Source: Thalassomonas sp. M1454
Lineage (GTDB): Bacteria; Pseudomonadota; Gammaproteobacteria; Enterobacterales; Alteromonadaceae
Direction: 5' to 3'
DNA: 64,000 bases
Assembly: GCF_007097525.1 (NCBI RefSeq)
Contig: NZ_VKDD01000006.1
Location: 31,100-95,099 of the forward strand
Shown: piece after piece, positions 17,891-26,684 of the stretch
Layout: every line of letters begins with the position of its first letter
Numbering within the stretch: position 1 is the stretch's first letter
The notes under the pieces: generated by a model
Databases searched by the model: none
Seen by the model: the letters and a program-made list of their open reading frames with translations, nothing else
Told to the model about the DNA's origin: nothing
Made by a program: the position numbers and the translations under genes

Positions 17891-19447
17891 TTGTTAAAAG
17901 TATTAATGGCTGCCTCGGAGAACGATGCTCTGCCAAAAGGAAAAGTAGGTGGCATAGGCGATGTTATTCGTGATATTCCCAAGTTCTTAGCTCAACAAGA
18001 TGTACATGTTGATGTACTTATCCCAAGCTATCAATACCAGTCAGTGGTAAATGATTGCGAATTAGTACTTACATTAGACGTACCATTTCAGGGCGAAATT
18101 AAACATGTAGAACTTTTTAAAGTAAATAATATAACCAATAAAAATGTGACGCAGTGGGTATTTGAGCATCGAAATTTTTGTGTTGGCGAGCCAGGACAAA
18201 TATATTTTGATGATGGACCTCACAAACCTTTTTGCAGTGACTCAAATAAATTTGCCCTATTTTCAGCGGCAGTTTGTGAATTAATTTGTGGTGCTTGGTT
18301 CGATAAAATTGATGTATTACATTTGCATGACTGGCATACGGCTTTCATACCTATGCTGCGTGAATATGAGCCAAGATACAATAAATTGAAACATAAAAAG
18401 CTCGTTTACAGTATTCACAACTTAGCTATTCAAGGTACACGTCCGTTAGAAGGTGATGAAGCATCTTTGCATTCTTGGTTCCCGACCTTAAATTACGATG
18501 TCGATGTTATTAACGATCCCCGCTACACACACTGTATAAACCCAACTCGTACAGCAATTAATCTAGCTGATGCGGTGCATGTTGTATCACCGAATTATGC
18601 CAAAGAAGTTATGCAACCGAGTGACCATGAAAATGGTTTTGTCGGTGGTGAGTGGTTAGAGCAAGATTTAATCAAAGCAAATAAGCAAGGTCGATTATTC
18701 GGTTTTATCAATGGTTGTGACTATGATTTTGTACAACCAAACCCTATTTCTAATGCTGAATTATTAACTAAAATAGCAGATAAAATAACTGTCTTACAGA
18801 GCCATGAAAAACGCGAGAGACAGGTTCATAACATTGCTAATGAACGTTTGTTATATTGGTCTAAAACTCCCAGTAATGGGCCTTCTTTGGTTAGTATTGG
18901 ACGTCTGACCGAGCAGAAAGTAAAACTATTATTATTACCCGAAGGTGAGCAACTTGTCCTCGATAGCTTGTTACAGCAACTCGATGAAAATGATGCAAGA
19001 ATGATCATTTTAGGATCTGGTGATCCTATGCTTGAAGATATTGTTACACAAGTTATGGCGAGGAATAAAAATTTACTTTTTATAAATGGTTACTGTGATA
19101 ATTTATCGCAAAATTTATATGTAAATGGCGATTTATTTGTGATGCCAAGCTCTTTTGAGCCTTGTGGGATTTCACAGATGTTAGCTATGCGTGCCGGCCA
19201 GCCTTGTATCGCACATAAAATTGGTGGTTTAGCAGATACTATAGAGCATTTAGAGTCTGGGTATTTATTTTCTGGTTCAACATTTAACGCTCAAATAGCT
19301 GACTTTAAAAAGCAGCTAGCGATTGCTTTACAAGATATACAAGATAACTCAAAACAATGGCAGCATATTCAAAAATCAGCAAAGGCTAAACGCTTTTATT
19401 GGCAAGATAGCATTAAAGGTTATATTGATAAACTATATAAAAATTAA
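17891..19447 (+). CDS. glgA: Glycogen synthase (ADP-glucose, GT5)
   Basis: Elongates alpha-1,4-glucan from ADP-glucose. 518 aa. Starts at TTG (LKVLMAASEN), supported by AGGGG 5-10 bases upstream and family alignment. The N-terminal ADP-glucose loop is KVGGIGDV (18-25), a variant of the usual KTGGLADV. The second domain has the GT5 signature SSFEPCGISQMLAMRAGQP (about 418-437) and KIGGLADTI. Length is slightly above the usual 475-480 aa. Confidence 0.96.
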   Translation: MLKVLMAASENDALPKGKVGGIGDVIRDIPKFLAQQDVHVDVLIPSYQYQSVVNDCELVLTLDVPFQGEIKHVELFKVNNITNKNVTQWVFEHRNFCVGEPGQIYFDDGPHKPFCSDSNKFALFSAAVCELICGAWFDKIDVLHLHDWHTAFIPMLREYEPRYNKLKHKKLVYSIHNLAIQGTRPLEGDEASLHSWFPTLNYDVDVINDPRYTHCINPTRTAINLADAVHVVSPNYAKEVMQPSDHENGFVGGEWLEQDLIKANKQGRLFGFINGCDYDFVQPNPISNAELLTKIADKITVLQSHEKRERQVHNIANERLLYWSKTPSNGPSLVSIGRLTEQKVKLLLLPEGEQLVLDSLLQQLDENDARMIILGSGDPMLEDIVTQVMARNKNLLFINGYCDNLSQNLYVNGDLFVMPSSFEPCGISQMLAMRAGQPCIAHKIGGLADTIEHLESGYLFSGSTFNAQIADFKKQLAIALQDIQDNSKQWQHIQKSAKAKRFYWQDSIKGYIDKLYKN

Positions 19448-19480
19448 GGATTTAGACCAATAAAAACAATCAAATTGGTC

Positions 19481-20146
19481 TTATATTTTTTGTGCGTATT
19501 TGTCTTCAGCGATATCAAACTCTTTTGAATTGGTAATATAAGGGTGATCTTCGAGAAATATTTCAATCGCCCTTTTCACTTTATTACTTATGAAGTCAAT
19601 TTTATCATCGAAGAAATGTTTACGATGATCTTCAGAATCAAAAATACCAATCACATCACCACTTGGCCCAAAGATAGGGCAGCATAATTCTGACTTCACT
19701 TTCGCATCACAACGATAATATGGACCATCATGGTTATCTACATCAGGAATATAATGTTGCTGTTTTTCCATGATCACACGAGTGTTAATTGACTTTTTTA
19801 AGTTCTCTTCTGAAATTTCAAACTCAGCTTTTGACATTTCACCGTTATAAACGTACTTCACTAACTTGTCGCCATGGCGCAAGTAAATACCAAACCAAAG
19901 CACATCAGTTTTAAGGTGGATCCAGCGTACTAAGCGGTTTAAGCGAGCAAGTAAATCTAACAAATTCTTTTTTTGTTCTTCACTATCTACGTATTGTAAT
20001 AAGTCATAGGTATTGCCAGGGACTTTATAAATAGGGCAAGTGCCGTCGTCATTTAATTGTGGCTCTACATAGCTAAGCAAATGATCATGATTGTCTAAAG
20101 TGTTAATTGGCTCATAAAGAACCCCTAATATGTCAAATAAACGCAT
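19481..20146 (-). CDS. GAF-domain protein resembling free-methionine-(R)-sulfoxide reductase
   Basis: 221 aa. An N-terminal extension (1-60) is followed by a GAF domain (about 62-200). The core aligns with fRMsr (MsrC): DVLWFGIYL, then QHYIPDVDNHDG, then RCDAKVKSELCCPI and VIGIFDSED. The cysteine in CDA (Cys146) corresponds to one of the fRMsr active-site cysteines; I do not see counterparts of the other two, though Cys155 and Cys156 are close by. The gene sits behind a MetJ operator (20203-20226), supporting a methionine-related role. Reductase activity is not established; a sensor GAF protein remains possible. Confidence 0.7.
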   Translation of the reverse strand: MRLFDILGVLYEPINTLDNHDHLLSYVEPQLNDDGTCPIYKVPGNTYDLLQYVDSEEQKKNLLDLLARLNRLVRWIHLKTDVLWFGIYLRHGDKLVKYVYNGEMSKAEFEISEENLKKSINTRVIMEKQQHYIPDVDNHDGPYYRCDAKVKSELCCPIFGPSGDVIGIFDSEDHRKHFFDDKIDFISNKVKRAIEIFLEDHPYITNSKEFDIAEDKYAQKI

Positions 20147-20202
20147 TTTCTCTACCTATTGGCTAATACAACATGATATTAATGATAACTAAATGTAAAT
20201 TT

Positions 20203-20226
20203 AGATGTTTAGACGTCTAAACATCT
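20203..20226. promoter_or_regulatory. MetJ operator: three tandem met boxes
   Basis: A perfect 24-bp palindrome made of three adjacent 8-bp met boxes: AGATGTTT, then the exact consensus AGACGTCT, then AAACATCT. MetJ dimers bind such tandem boxes with S-adenosylmethionine. The site is 57 bp upstream of the GAF-protein start and 153 bp upstream of folX, so the GAF gene is the nearer target. Confidence 0.85.
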
Positions 20227-20378
20227 TTTAAGCATTATACACAAGTTAACTTTAATGCCAATATTTAAATATAAAGTTTGTATAACTTTGTAAACTTTTT
20301 ATTGGGGATAAGCGTATTAATTAGTTAAACCCTTGTTATACTAAATTTAATCGCCCGTAGCTGTTATCGAGAAGTGGA

Positions 20379-20783
20379 ATGCAAAACGTTGAAAATATTA
20401 ATCGCAGTAATAGTTCGCTAATAATTGAAGAAGCGACCATAAATATAATAAATTTACGATTAAGAACTTATATTGGTTTTAATCCTGAAGAGCTAACCAA
20501 ACAACAAGATATTGTGATTAATGCACAAATAACTTATCCAGCAGGTAACGCCTGTAGTACTGATGAAGAGACACAAGCGTTAAACTATAAAACCATCACT
20601 AAAAAAATGATCGCTCACGTTGAAGATGGCCACTTTAAGTTGTTAGAGAAACTTACCTCTGATTTATTAGAAATTGCAATGGCATCAGAATTAGTAACTT
20701 TTGCTAAAGTGACGGTAGAAAAGCCACATGCCCTTCGCTTTGCTGACTCAGTATCTTTAACACTTAGTGCCAAGCGAAATTAA
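20379..20783 (+). CDS. folX: Dihydroneopterin triphosphate 2'-epimerase
   Basis: 134 aa member of the FolB/FolX tunnelling fold. It matches FolX more closely than FolB: NLRLRTYIGFNPEEL, KQQDIVINAQITYPAGNA, ALNYKTITKKMIAHVE and KPHALRFADSVSLTL. FolX converts dihydroneopterin triphosphate to dihydromonapterin triphosphate, leading to tetrahydromonapterin, the cofactor of phenylalanine hydroxylase in several gammaproteobacteria. First gene of a folX-folM-folE operon; folM starts 1 bp after its stop. Confidence 0.9.
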   Translation: MQNVENINRSNSSLIIEEATINIINLRLRTYIGFNPEELTKQQDIVINAQITYPAGNACSTDEETQALNYKTITKKMIAHVEDGHFKLLEKLTSDLLEIAMASELVTFAKVTVEKPHALRFADSVSLTLSAKRN

Positions 20784-20784
20784 T

Positions 20785-21507
20785 ATGTTAGCCAACGCAA
20801 TCCTTATTACAGGGGCAAGTCAAAGGCTTGGCTTTGAGTTAGCTAAAGCATTACACACTGACAACACACCTGTTATTGTGAGCTATAGAACCGAGCGTGA
20901 GAGCATAAAAGAATTACGCAGCTTAGGCATTTTTTGTATCCAAGCTGACTTTTCAAATAATGGCGCCATCGAGGTTTTTGCCAACCAGATACATGCTAAG
21001 TGTTCATCACTAAAAGCCATTATCCATAACGCTTCAGATTGGCTTGCTGAAAGTGATGAAATAAAGCCAAGCGACATCATGAATACAATGCTGCAAATTC
21101 ATGTGCAGACACCTTATCAACTCAATTTATCACTGGAAAAATTGCTGTTAACTTACGCTCAGCAAAATAAAATAGCTGCAGATATAATCCATTTTACCGA
21201 TTACATCGTAGATAAAGGTAGTAAAAAGCACATAGCTTATGCAGCAAGTAAAGCAGGATTAGCAAATTTAACCTTATCATTTTCTGCAAAATTAGCGCCA
21301 CAGGTTAAGGTAAATTCTATTGCGCCATCGTTATTAATGTTTAATGAAAATGATAGTGCAGCTTATCAGCAAAAAACCTTAAAAAAATCGTTAATGCAAA
21401 TAGCTCCAGGAGCTATTGAAGGCATAGAAGCCGTGCGGTATTTACTGAAAAGTAGGTATATAACAGGACATACTCTACACTTAAATGGTGGTAGAGCTTT
21501 AGTCTAA
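20785..21507 (+). CDS. folM: Dihydromonapterin reductase (SDR family)
   Basis: 240 aa short-chain dehydrogenase. NADPH-binding ILITGASQRLGFELAKAL (the TGxxxRxG form typical of FolM and pteridine reductases), IIHNASDW, catalytic YAASKAG (Tyr-x3-Lys) and a C-terminal ITGHTLHLNGGRALV. Reduces dihydromonapterin to tetrahydromonapterin. ATG at 20785 is preferred to the GTG at 20767, which lies inside folX. Confidence 0.9.
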   Translation: MLANAILITGASQRLGFELAKALHTDNTPVIVSYRTERESIKELRSLGIFCIQADFSNNGAIEVFANQIHAKCSSLKAIIHNASDWLAESDEIKPSDIMNTMLQIHVQTPYQLNLSLEKLLLTYAQQNKIAADIIHFTDYIVDKGSKKHIAYAASKAGLANLTLSFSAKLAPQVKVNSIAPSLLMFNENDSAAYQQKTLKKSLMQIAPGAIEGIEAVRYLLKSRYITGHTLHLNGGRALV

Positions 21508-21528
21508 CAGTTACTGATTGGGAACTTT

Positions 21529-22221
21529 ATGAATACAGCACAAGCAAAAAAATTAGCATCAATAGCAAATAATACGGCCACGAGCGCAGAAGCCAAGTTG
21601 GTACAACAAGCTCTCATAAGTGCTGGTTTAGAAACGCCTATGCACAAAGGCTCTTCATTATCTAGCGATGAAAAGTATCAAAAGATCAAACACGCTTTTA
21701 CTGAGATCAGTGAGGCTTTAGGTTTAGACTTAACTGACGATAGCTTACAAGAAACGCCACATCGTATTGCCAAAATGTATGTTCAGGAAATATTTTCCGG
21801 CTTAGATTACAGTAACTTTCCTAAAATAACGGTTATTGATAATAAGATGGCCAATGATGAAATGATCATGGTCAAAGACATTAACTTAACTAGCACTTGT
21901 GAACATCATTTTGTTACTATTGATGGCTTAGCTAAAGTTGCTTATATTCCCAATAAAACCATTATTGGTTTATCTAAAATTAATCGTTTAGTACGTTTTT
22001 TTGCCCAACGCCCGCAGGTACAAGAACGTCTTACCAAGCAAATATTAATCGCATTAAAGGCGCTTTTGGCAACAGAACATGTTGCCGTTACCATAAATGC
22101 CGTGCATTATTGTGTAAAAGCACGTGGTGTTATGGATTCAAATTCATCAACCACCACCACAGCACTTAGCGGCTGCTTCAAAACTAATTCAGCCAGCCGA
22201 GCTGAATTCATCAGTAATTAG
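21529..22221 (+). CDS. folE: GTP cyclohydrolase I
   Basis: Converts GTP to 7,8-dihydroneopterin triphosphate, the FolX substrate. 230 aa; the zinc and active-site motif [12 protein letters not shown] and [28 protein letters not shown] are diagnostic, with [23 protein letters not shown] near the C-terminus giving the final zinc ligand. Grouping with folX and folM places this copy in tetrahydromonapterin synthesis; folate synthesis may use the same enzyme. Confidence 0.96.
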   Translation: MNTAQAKKLASIANNTATSAEAKLVQQALISAGLETPMHKGSSLSSDEKYQKIKHAFTEISEALGLDLTDDSLQETPHRIAKMYVQEIFSGLDYSNFPKITVIDNKMANDEMIMVKDINLTSTCEHHFVTIDGLAKVAYIPNKTIIGLSKINRLVRFFAQRPQVQERLTKQILIALKALLATEHVAVTINAVHYCVKARGVMDSNSSTTTTALSGCFKTNSASRAEFISN

Positions 22222-22233
22222 AAAGCGAATCAA

Positions 22234-22491
22234 ATGAAAAAATTAAAAAATGAATCAGCGTTATTAAAAATAGCATTAAGTGTTGGTGAAAAGTACGCCA
22301 TAAATAGGGGCTATAGTAGTTTTAAAGCAACCGACGCATCAAAGCAAAAAATTGAGGCTTTGTATCGATTACTGGTACAAGACAAGATGGTTCACCCTTT
22401 GCCAGAAGACCAAGAAGGCTTGCTTGATATGAAACACAAGTTAGCTTTATGGATCCAAAAGAAATTACCCGAAGGTCATGAATTACTTTAA
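22234..22491 (+). CDS. Small conserved protein (DUF5062-like)
   Basis: 85 aa, cytoplasmic, no signal peptide or TM segment. KIEALYRLLVQDKMVHPLPEDQEG and MKHKLALWIQKKLPEGHELL resemble a small helical family known from Vibrio and Shewanella (I recall it as DUF5062). Starts 12 bp after folE, so cotranscribed. Function unknown. Confidence 0.7.
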   Translation: MKKLKNESALLKIALSVGEKYAINRGYSSFKATDASKQKIEALYRLLVQDKMVHPLPEDQEGLLDMKHKLALWIQKKLPEGHELL

Positions 22492-22519
22492 TTTAGCTTT
22501 TAATTAAAGCCTAAATTAA
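22488..22519. terminator. Weak convergent terminator
   Basis: An imperfect inverted repeat (TTAATTTAGCTTT with AAAGCCTAAATTAA, one bulge) between the convergent ends of the DUF5062-like gene and the thioesterase gene. Confidence 0.4.
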
Positions 22520-23325
22520 TCAAAAATTGCCACAGTTTGACGACTGATGGCAACCAATTCACCAGCGCTATCCCAAACATTAGCTTCGGTGTGACCATAA
22601 CCGTCTGCAGCTTGTCGGGTTTTTACTTGAAAAGCGAACCAATCGGTCGGTTCAACTACTTGATGCGGGTGAATAAATTCGACATTCCAACTTACGCTAC
22701 TTACAGGAGCGGGCCAACTCATCATTTGCATTACCGGCGGCGCCCAACCATCAATTAAAGCAATAAGGTGAGCGTCAGTTATTTGCTCAGGTGGTTTAGT
22801 AAAACGCATCCATCCCTGGCCTCTAGACATTTTGCTACCTGAAAACGGTAAGCTTCCTTCAACCACATTTAAATCGATATGTTGTAAAAATTTAGGTACT
22901 AACTTAGGTATTTGCGGTATGTACTTAGCTTTCTTAGGTTTGGGCATATTGTGAAAATCAAGATTTGTTACTGCAATTTTAGACGATCTTGCCACGCCAA
23001 AAGTCGCTTGTGTCATTACGCAGACTTTGTCATCTTGCATTGCTTTAGCGATAACTTGGCTTACATTTTTACCCTCTCGCAATATTTCAACTTCAATCGT
23101 TAATGTGCAGTCTACGGCTATTGGCCCAACAAAATTAGTGGTTAAAGAGCGTAATACTCTATCTTCACTTACTTTTCTGCGTATTGCCTGATAAACCAAA
23201 GCAGCCGATATGCCGCCAAAAACAGTGCGACCTTGTGCCCAGCTTTTATTAATAGTGACTTGTGCTGTATTACACTCAGAAGATATTTGCTGATTAACTT
23301 GTTGTAGAAGATTGTCGATATGCAT
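22516..23325 (-). CDS. Acyl-CoA thioesterase-like double-hotdog protein
   Basis: 269 aa TesB/4HBT_3-type protein with two hotdog domains. N-terminal AQGRTVFGGISAALVYQAIRR and FVGPIAVDCTLTIEVEILREGKNVSQV; C-terminal HLIALIDGWAPPVM, SVSWNVEFIH and DGYGHTEANVWDSAGELVAISRQTVAIFD. Probably hydrolyses acyl-CoA thioesters in the cytoplasm; chain-length preference cannot be read from sequence. Monocistronic, convergent with the folE operon. Confidence 0.85.
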   Translation of the reverse strand: MHIDNLLQQVNQQISSECNTAQVTINKSWAQGRTVFGGISAALVYQAIRRKVSEDRVLRSLTTNFVGPIAVDCTLTIEVEILREGKNVSQVIAKAMQDDKVCVMTQATFGVARSSKIAVTNLDFHNMPKPKKAKYIPQIPKLVPKFLQHIDLNVVEGSLPFSGSKMSRGQGWMRFTKPPEQITDAHLIALIDGWAPPVMQMMSWPAPVSSVSWNVEFIHPHQVVEPTDWFAFQVKTRQAADGYGHTEANVWDSAGELVAISRQTVAIFD

Positions 23326-23431
23326 GGCTAATTCACAATGAAAAAATACCGAGTTAGTATATCAATATAAACCTATTTTACTAGCATATCGCGACATAAT
23401 AGGCGAAGTTAGCTTAAATTTATTCAAACAA

Positions 23432-23962
23432 TTAAAACGGGTTTAGTGTATAGCCTTGCTGTTGCAATAAAGCATTGGCTGTCATAGCTGACAGCGCAAG
23501 TTTAACCTCAGGATTAACCATATTTTGAGTTATGCCTAAATAACTTGCTGACTGGCCACATAAATAGATATCTACATTGGCTTTAAATAACTCATTTACC
23601 AAATCGGCACTTTTATTTGCTTTAGCGAATAACTTTTTATATTCAGTCGGTGTTAATAAATCAAAGCCAGCTTTACCATGAACAACTAAAGCGACCTCAA
23701 TATTCTCAATAGGCACACCTGCCCTAACGTGCATATTAATAAAACGAGCAACCGTGTTAAAGCTGCCATTGACTTCACCTTGCTCGTTTACCTTTGATAC
23801 GTCAAAAACCACCTTAAACTTTTGTTGTTCAGGATCCATTAGGCCATTTTCAACGACTACATTTTTACCATAGCTTTTGATCACCGGCCCAGTTTTAAAT
23901 TCAGCACTTTGAGCTGTTAAAGACAGTATAAAGATCAAGATAAAGGTAAAAGATTTAAGCAT
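23432..23962 (-). CDS. Secreted DsrE-family protein
   Basis: 176 aa with a signal peptide (MLKSFTFILIFILSLTAQS). The mature part has the DsrE/DsrF-like fold: ENIEVALVVHGKAGFDLL and NVDIYLCGQSASYLGI, the latter with the single conserved cysteine in CGQSA. Periplasmic members of this family may bind or relay sulfur, but the physiological role here is unknown. No obvious operon partner. Confidence 0.8.
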   Translation of the reverse strand: MLKSFTFILIFILSLTAQSAEFKTGPVIKSYGKNVVVENGLMDPEQQKFKVVFDVSKVNEQGEVNGSFNTVARFINMHVRAGVPIENIEVALVVHGKAGFDLLTPTEYKKLFAKANKSADLVNELFKANVDIYLCGQSASYLGITQNMVNPEVKLALSAMTANALLQQQGYTLNPF

Positions 23963-24096
23963 TTCAACAACCTGTAATGATTCAGTTAAATATTAAGATA
24001 ATCAGCTATTACAGTAACAAGAAATCGTATCAAGGGTAAACCGGAAAGTTCATGGATCTAGTCTATAATTAAGGATCCTTATAGGAGGTGTATATT

Positions 24097-24723
24097 ATGT
24101 CTAATGATTATTCTTGGGCATTATCCATGCACCAAATTGAAAGTTGTAGCTGCAGTCATGGCTGTGGTTGTCAGTTTGGCGGTTTTCCCGATAGTGCTAA
24201 CGGTGGCTGCGAAGCCATTCTAGGTTTTCAAGTGATTAAAGGCCACTTTAATGACCTTGATTTGAGCGGTTGTAAAATGGTGTTTGTTGCCATGTGGCCA
24301 AAAGCCATGCATGACGGTAATGGCAAAGGGGCATTATTTATCGATAGAAGTGCCTCTACTGAACAAGTTACCGCCTTAGCCACCATAATGTCTGGTCAAG
24401 CAGGTGGTATGCCAGTTGAAGCAATAGCCAGTTTATTTACTGAATTTGAAGGCCCTATTATTAGTGATATCGTTATGGATCCACAAGATCATACTTCAAC
24501 AGTATCTATTTCAGGTGTATTAGCAACAGGGCAAACACCGCACATCAATCCGGTAACAGGTTTAGAAAACAAGGTTCATATCACCTACCCTGAAGGCGGA
24601 TTTATGTGGAATGATGGTTTTATCGGCAAAACCACGGAGCTTAAAGTTAACCATGGTAATTTAGCCTTTGACTACAAAGATACTTTTGCCGCAAAAGCAA
24701 TTGTAAATTGGCCTAACGCTTAG
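24097..24723 (+). CDS. DUF1326 cysteine-rich protein
   Basis: 208 aa. The N-terminal cluster SCSCSHGCGCQFGGFPDSANGGC holds seven Cys plus one His and looks metal-binding; VIKGHFNDLDLSGCKMVFVAMWPKAMHDG is also typical of DUF1326. The start is ATG at 24097: AGGAGG at 24083-24088 sits 8 bases upstream, whereas the in-frame GTG at 24088 overlaps that site. No signal peptide. Followed 46 bp later by a DUF2182 membrane protein, its usual partner. Function undetermined; metal (copper?) handling is an inference. Confidence 0.88.
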   Translation: MSNDYSWALSMHQIESCSCSHGCGCQFGGFPDSANGGCEAILGFQVIKGHFNDLDLSGCKMVFVAMWPKAMHDGNGKGALFIDRSASTEQVTALATIMSGQAGGMPVEAIASLFTEFEGPIISDIVMDPQDHTSTVSISGVLATGQTPHINPVTGLENKVHITYPEGGFMWNDGFIGKTTELKVNHGNLAFDYKDTFAAKAIVNWPNA

Positions 24724-24769
24724 CTATCAATAATTGATACAAACATTACTTGCTTGGGAGCAACTGTTT

Positions 24770-25495
24770 TTGTTGGCATTATACTTAAAAAGATTATTTA
24801 ACTTATTTACTTTAGTTTTTATCATCTTTTTAAGTTGGTATTACATGGTTTATGGCATGACTATGAATATGGAGCCAGTGGCAACATGGACAAGTGTGGA
24901 TATTGCCTTATTGTTTATGATGTGGGCCATAATGATGGCAGGCATGATGTTGCCTTCAATAATACCGGTAATGCTATTAATTGATAAAATTAATGCCACT
25001 AGCAAACAACAAACCAACGCCTATACACCTACTTTATTTTTCGCTTTTGGCTATACCATTGTTTGGATCATTTATAGTTTAGCGATAACTTTAATTCAGT
25101 GGTGGCTACATCAATTAGCCTTATTAAGCCCGATGATGGTGAGCAATAATATAACATTTAGTGGTTTAATTTTAATCATTGCCGGAATTTATCAGTTTAC
25201 CCCATTAAAACAACAATGCTTGAAACTGTGTCGCTCACCACTATCGGTTATTAGCCAAGAACTAATCCCTGGTAAAATTAATGCCATCAAATTTGGCTTC
25301 AAACATGGCCAGTTTTGTGTTGGCTGTTGTTGGTCTTTAATGGCGGTATTATTTGTAACCGGGGTAATGAACCTACACTGGATTTTACTGCTTACCTTGA
25401 TGGTAATCATTGAAAAGTCGCTACCCAAAGGAGAGTTATTTAGTAAGGTTTTTGGTGTGTTATTAATTTTACTGGGTTGCAGCTATTTGATTTAA
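24770..25495 (+). CDS. DUF2182 integral membrane protein
   Basis: About 241 aa with six or so TM helices. Methionine-rich core MMWAIMMAGMMLPSIIPVMLL and the CVGCCWSLMAVLFVTGVMNL segment are DUF2182 signatures and are suggestive of soft-metal binding. Start is uncertain: TTG at 24770 has GGGAG 9 bases upstream and is chosen here; a TTG at 24734 would add 12 residues. Pairs with the DUF1326 gene. Confidence 0.85.
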   Translation: MLALYLKRLFNLFTLVFIIFLSWYYMVYGMTMNMEPVATWTSVDIALLFMMWAIMMAGMMLPSIIPVMLLIDKINATSKQQTNAYTPTLFFAFGYTIVWIIYSLAITLIQWWLHQLALLSPMMVSNNITFSGLILIIAGIYQFTPLKQQCLKLCRSPLSVISQELIPGKINAIKFGFKHGQFCVGCCWSLMAVLFVTGVMNLHWILLLTLMVIIEKSLPKGELFSKVFGVLLILLGCSYLI

Positions 25496-25504
25496 TCACT
25501 TAAT

Positions 25505-26653
25505 TTATTTAGTAGAGCTTGCAACAGGCTGTTTTTTCAAACCAATAACTTGCTGATAAGCCGCCTTAGCTTGACCATGGCGATTAAATAATAAAGGGTA
25601 ACTTGTTCTGCCTTTTATTGGCCAATTATTTAACCAAGAGTCTTGGTCCGTTACGCCCCAAAAAGTTACTCGTTTAATCGACTTTTTATGTTTTAAAAAC
25701 AGCTCAAATATATCTTTATAACGCTGAGCTAAGGCCATATCTACAGCTTGCGGTAACCCATCGGCGTAGGGGTTGTTGTGCTTTGTCATCGGCAACTTTA
25801 ATTTGGTATTAGCACCAAATTGAGATTTTTCTCTTGGCAGCACATCAATATCTAATTCAGTAATGTGGACATCAACGCCAGTATTAGCAAAAGCCACAAT
25901 GCTTTTCTCTATTTCCGCAATTGATGGAGAATTTAATGACCAATGAGCCTGCATGCCTATTCCATCAACTCTTATGCCTTTGGCTTTCATCTGTTTAACC
26001 ATTTTGACTACTGCATCTCGCCTACCCGGAGCTGTCATACCAAAATCGTTGTATATAAGCTCGGTGCTTTTAGGGAGATGTTTGTCAGCAATAATAAAGG
26101 CTTGCTCAGCAAAGTCTTCACCTATAATTTCAATCCACTTTGAATTACGCCATTGGCCATTGCTTAAAATGGTTTCATTAACAACATCCCATGCATGGAT
26201 TTCATTCGTGTACCTTTTCGATAAGAGTTTTACCCTTTCATTCATTCGCGCAAGTAACTGCTCACGATTTAGCAACTTGTGTTTATTGTGTTGAAACACC
26301 CATTTAGGCGTTTGGTTATGCCAAAACAACACATGACCAACAACGTAATGATTATTTAAAGCACCAAATTCAACAAAATTATCAGCGGAGTTAAAATTAA
26401 AGGTATTAGCTTTTGGGTTCAATGGCCCCCATTTAAGCATATTTGCCGAAGTTACACTGTTAAACTCTCGATTAATAAGTTGCTTATTAGCGTGATTAGA
26501 AGTGTCGACAAACTCAGCTTTTAAAGAGGCGCCTATATAAAAGTCGTTACTAAAAGCTTGTTTTAGTGAAAGAGTCTCATTCGCTAATGAAAACGGAGAC
26601 ATAAGCACAATAGATAAACACAACAGCAGTCTATGTAATTTAGATTTGTGCAT
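25505..26653 (-). CDS. GH10 endo-beta-1,4-xylanase
   Basis: 382 aa secreted retaining glycosidase. ATG at 26653 (MHKSKLHRLLLCLSIVLMSPFSLAN, a signal peptide) is preferred, with AGGGGA 7 bases upstream; the longer frame from 26692 adds 13 residues overlapping the sulfatase gene. Acid/base Glu near residue 160 in AWDVVNET and nucleophile Glu near 266 in VHITELDIDV; MLKWGPLNP, HVLFWHNQTP and VTFWGVTDQDSWLN complete the family pattern. No carbohydrate-binding module. It lies 31 bp after a sulfatase gene, so likely cotranscribed. Confidence 0.95.
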   Translation of the reverse strand: MHKSKLHRLLLCLSIVLMSPFSLANETLSLKQAFSNDFYIGASLKAEFVDTSNHANKQLINREFNSVTSANMLKWGPLNPKANTFNFNSADNFVEFGALNNHYVVGHVLFWHNQTPKWVFQHNKHKLLNREQLLARMNERVKLLSKRYTNEIHAWDVVNETILSNGQWRNSKWIEIIGEDFAEQAFIIADKHLPKSTELIYNDFGMTAPGRRDAVVKMVKQMKAKGIRVDGIGMQAHWSLNSPSIAEIEKSIVAFANTGVDVHITELDIDVLPREKSQFGANTKLKLPMTKHNNPYADGLPQAVDMALAQRYKDIFELFLKHKKSIKRVTFWGVTDQDSWLNNWPIKGRTSYPLLFNRHGQAKAAYQQVIGLKKQPVASSTK

Positions 26654-26684
26654 TATGAGTCCCCTATCGAAAAACGGTAAATAA

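Noticed and set aside
24071-24080. AAGGATCCTT palindrome before the DUF1326 gene as an operator
   Set aside because: Ten-base palindromes in AT-rich DNA are frequent, and it is not repeated in the window.
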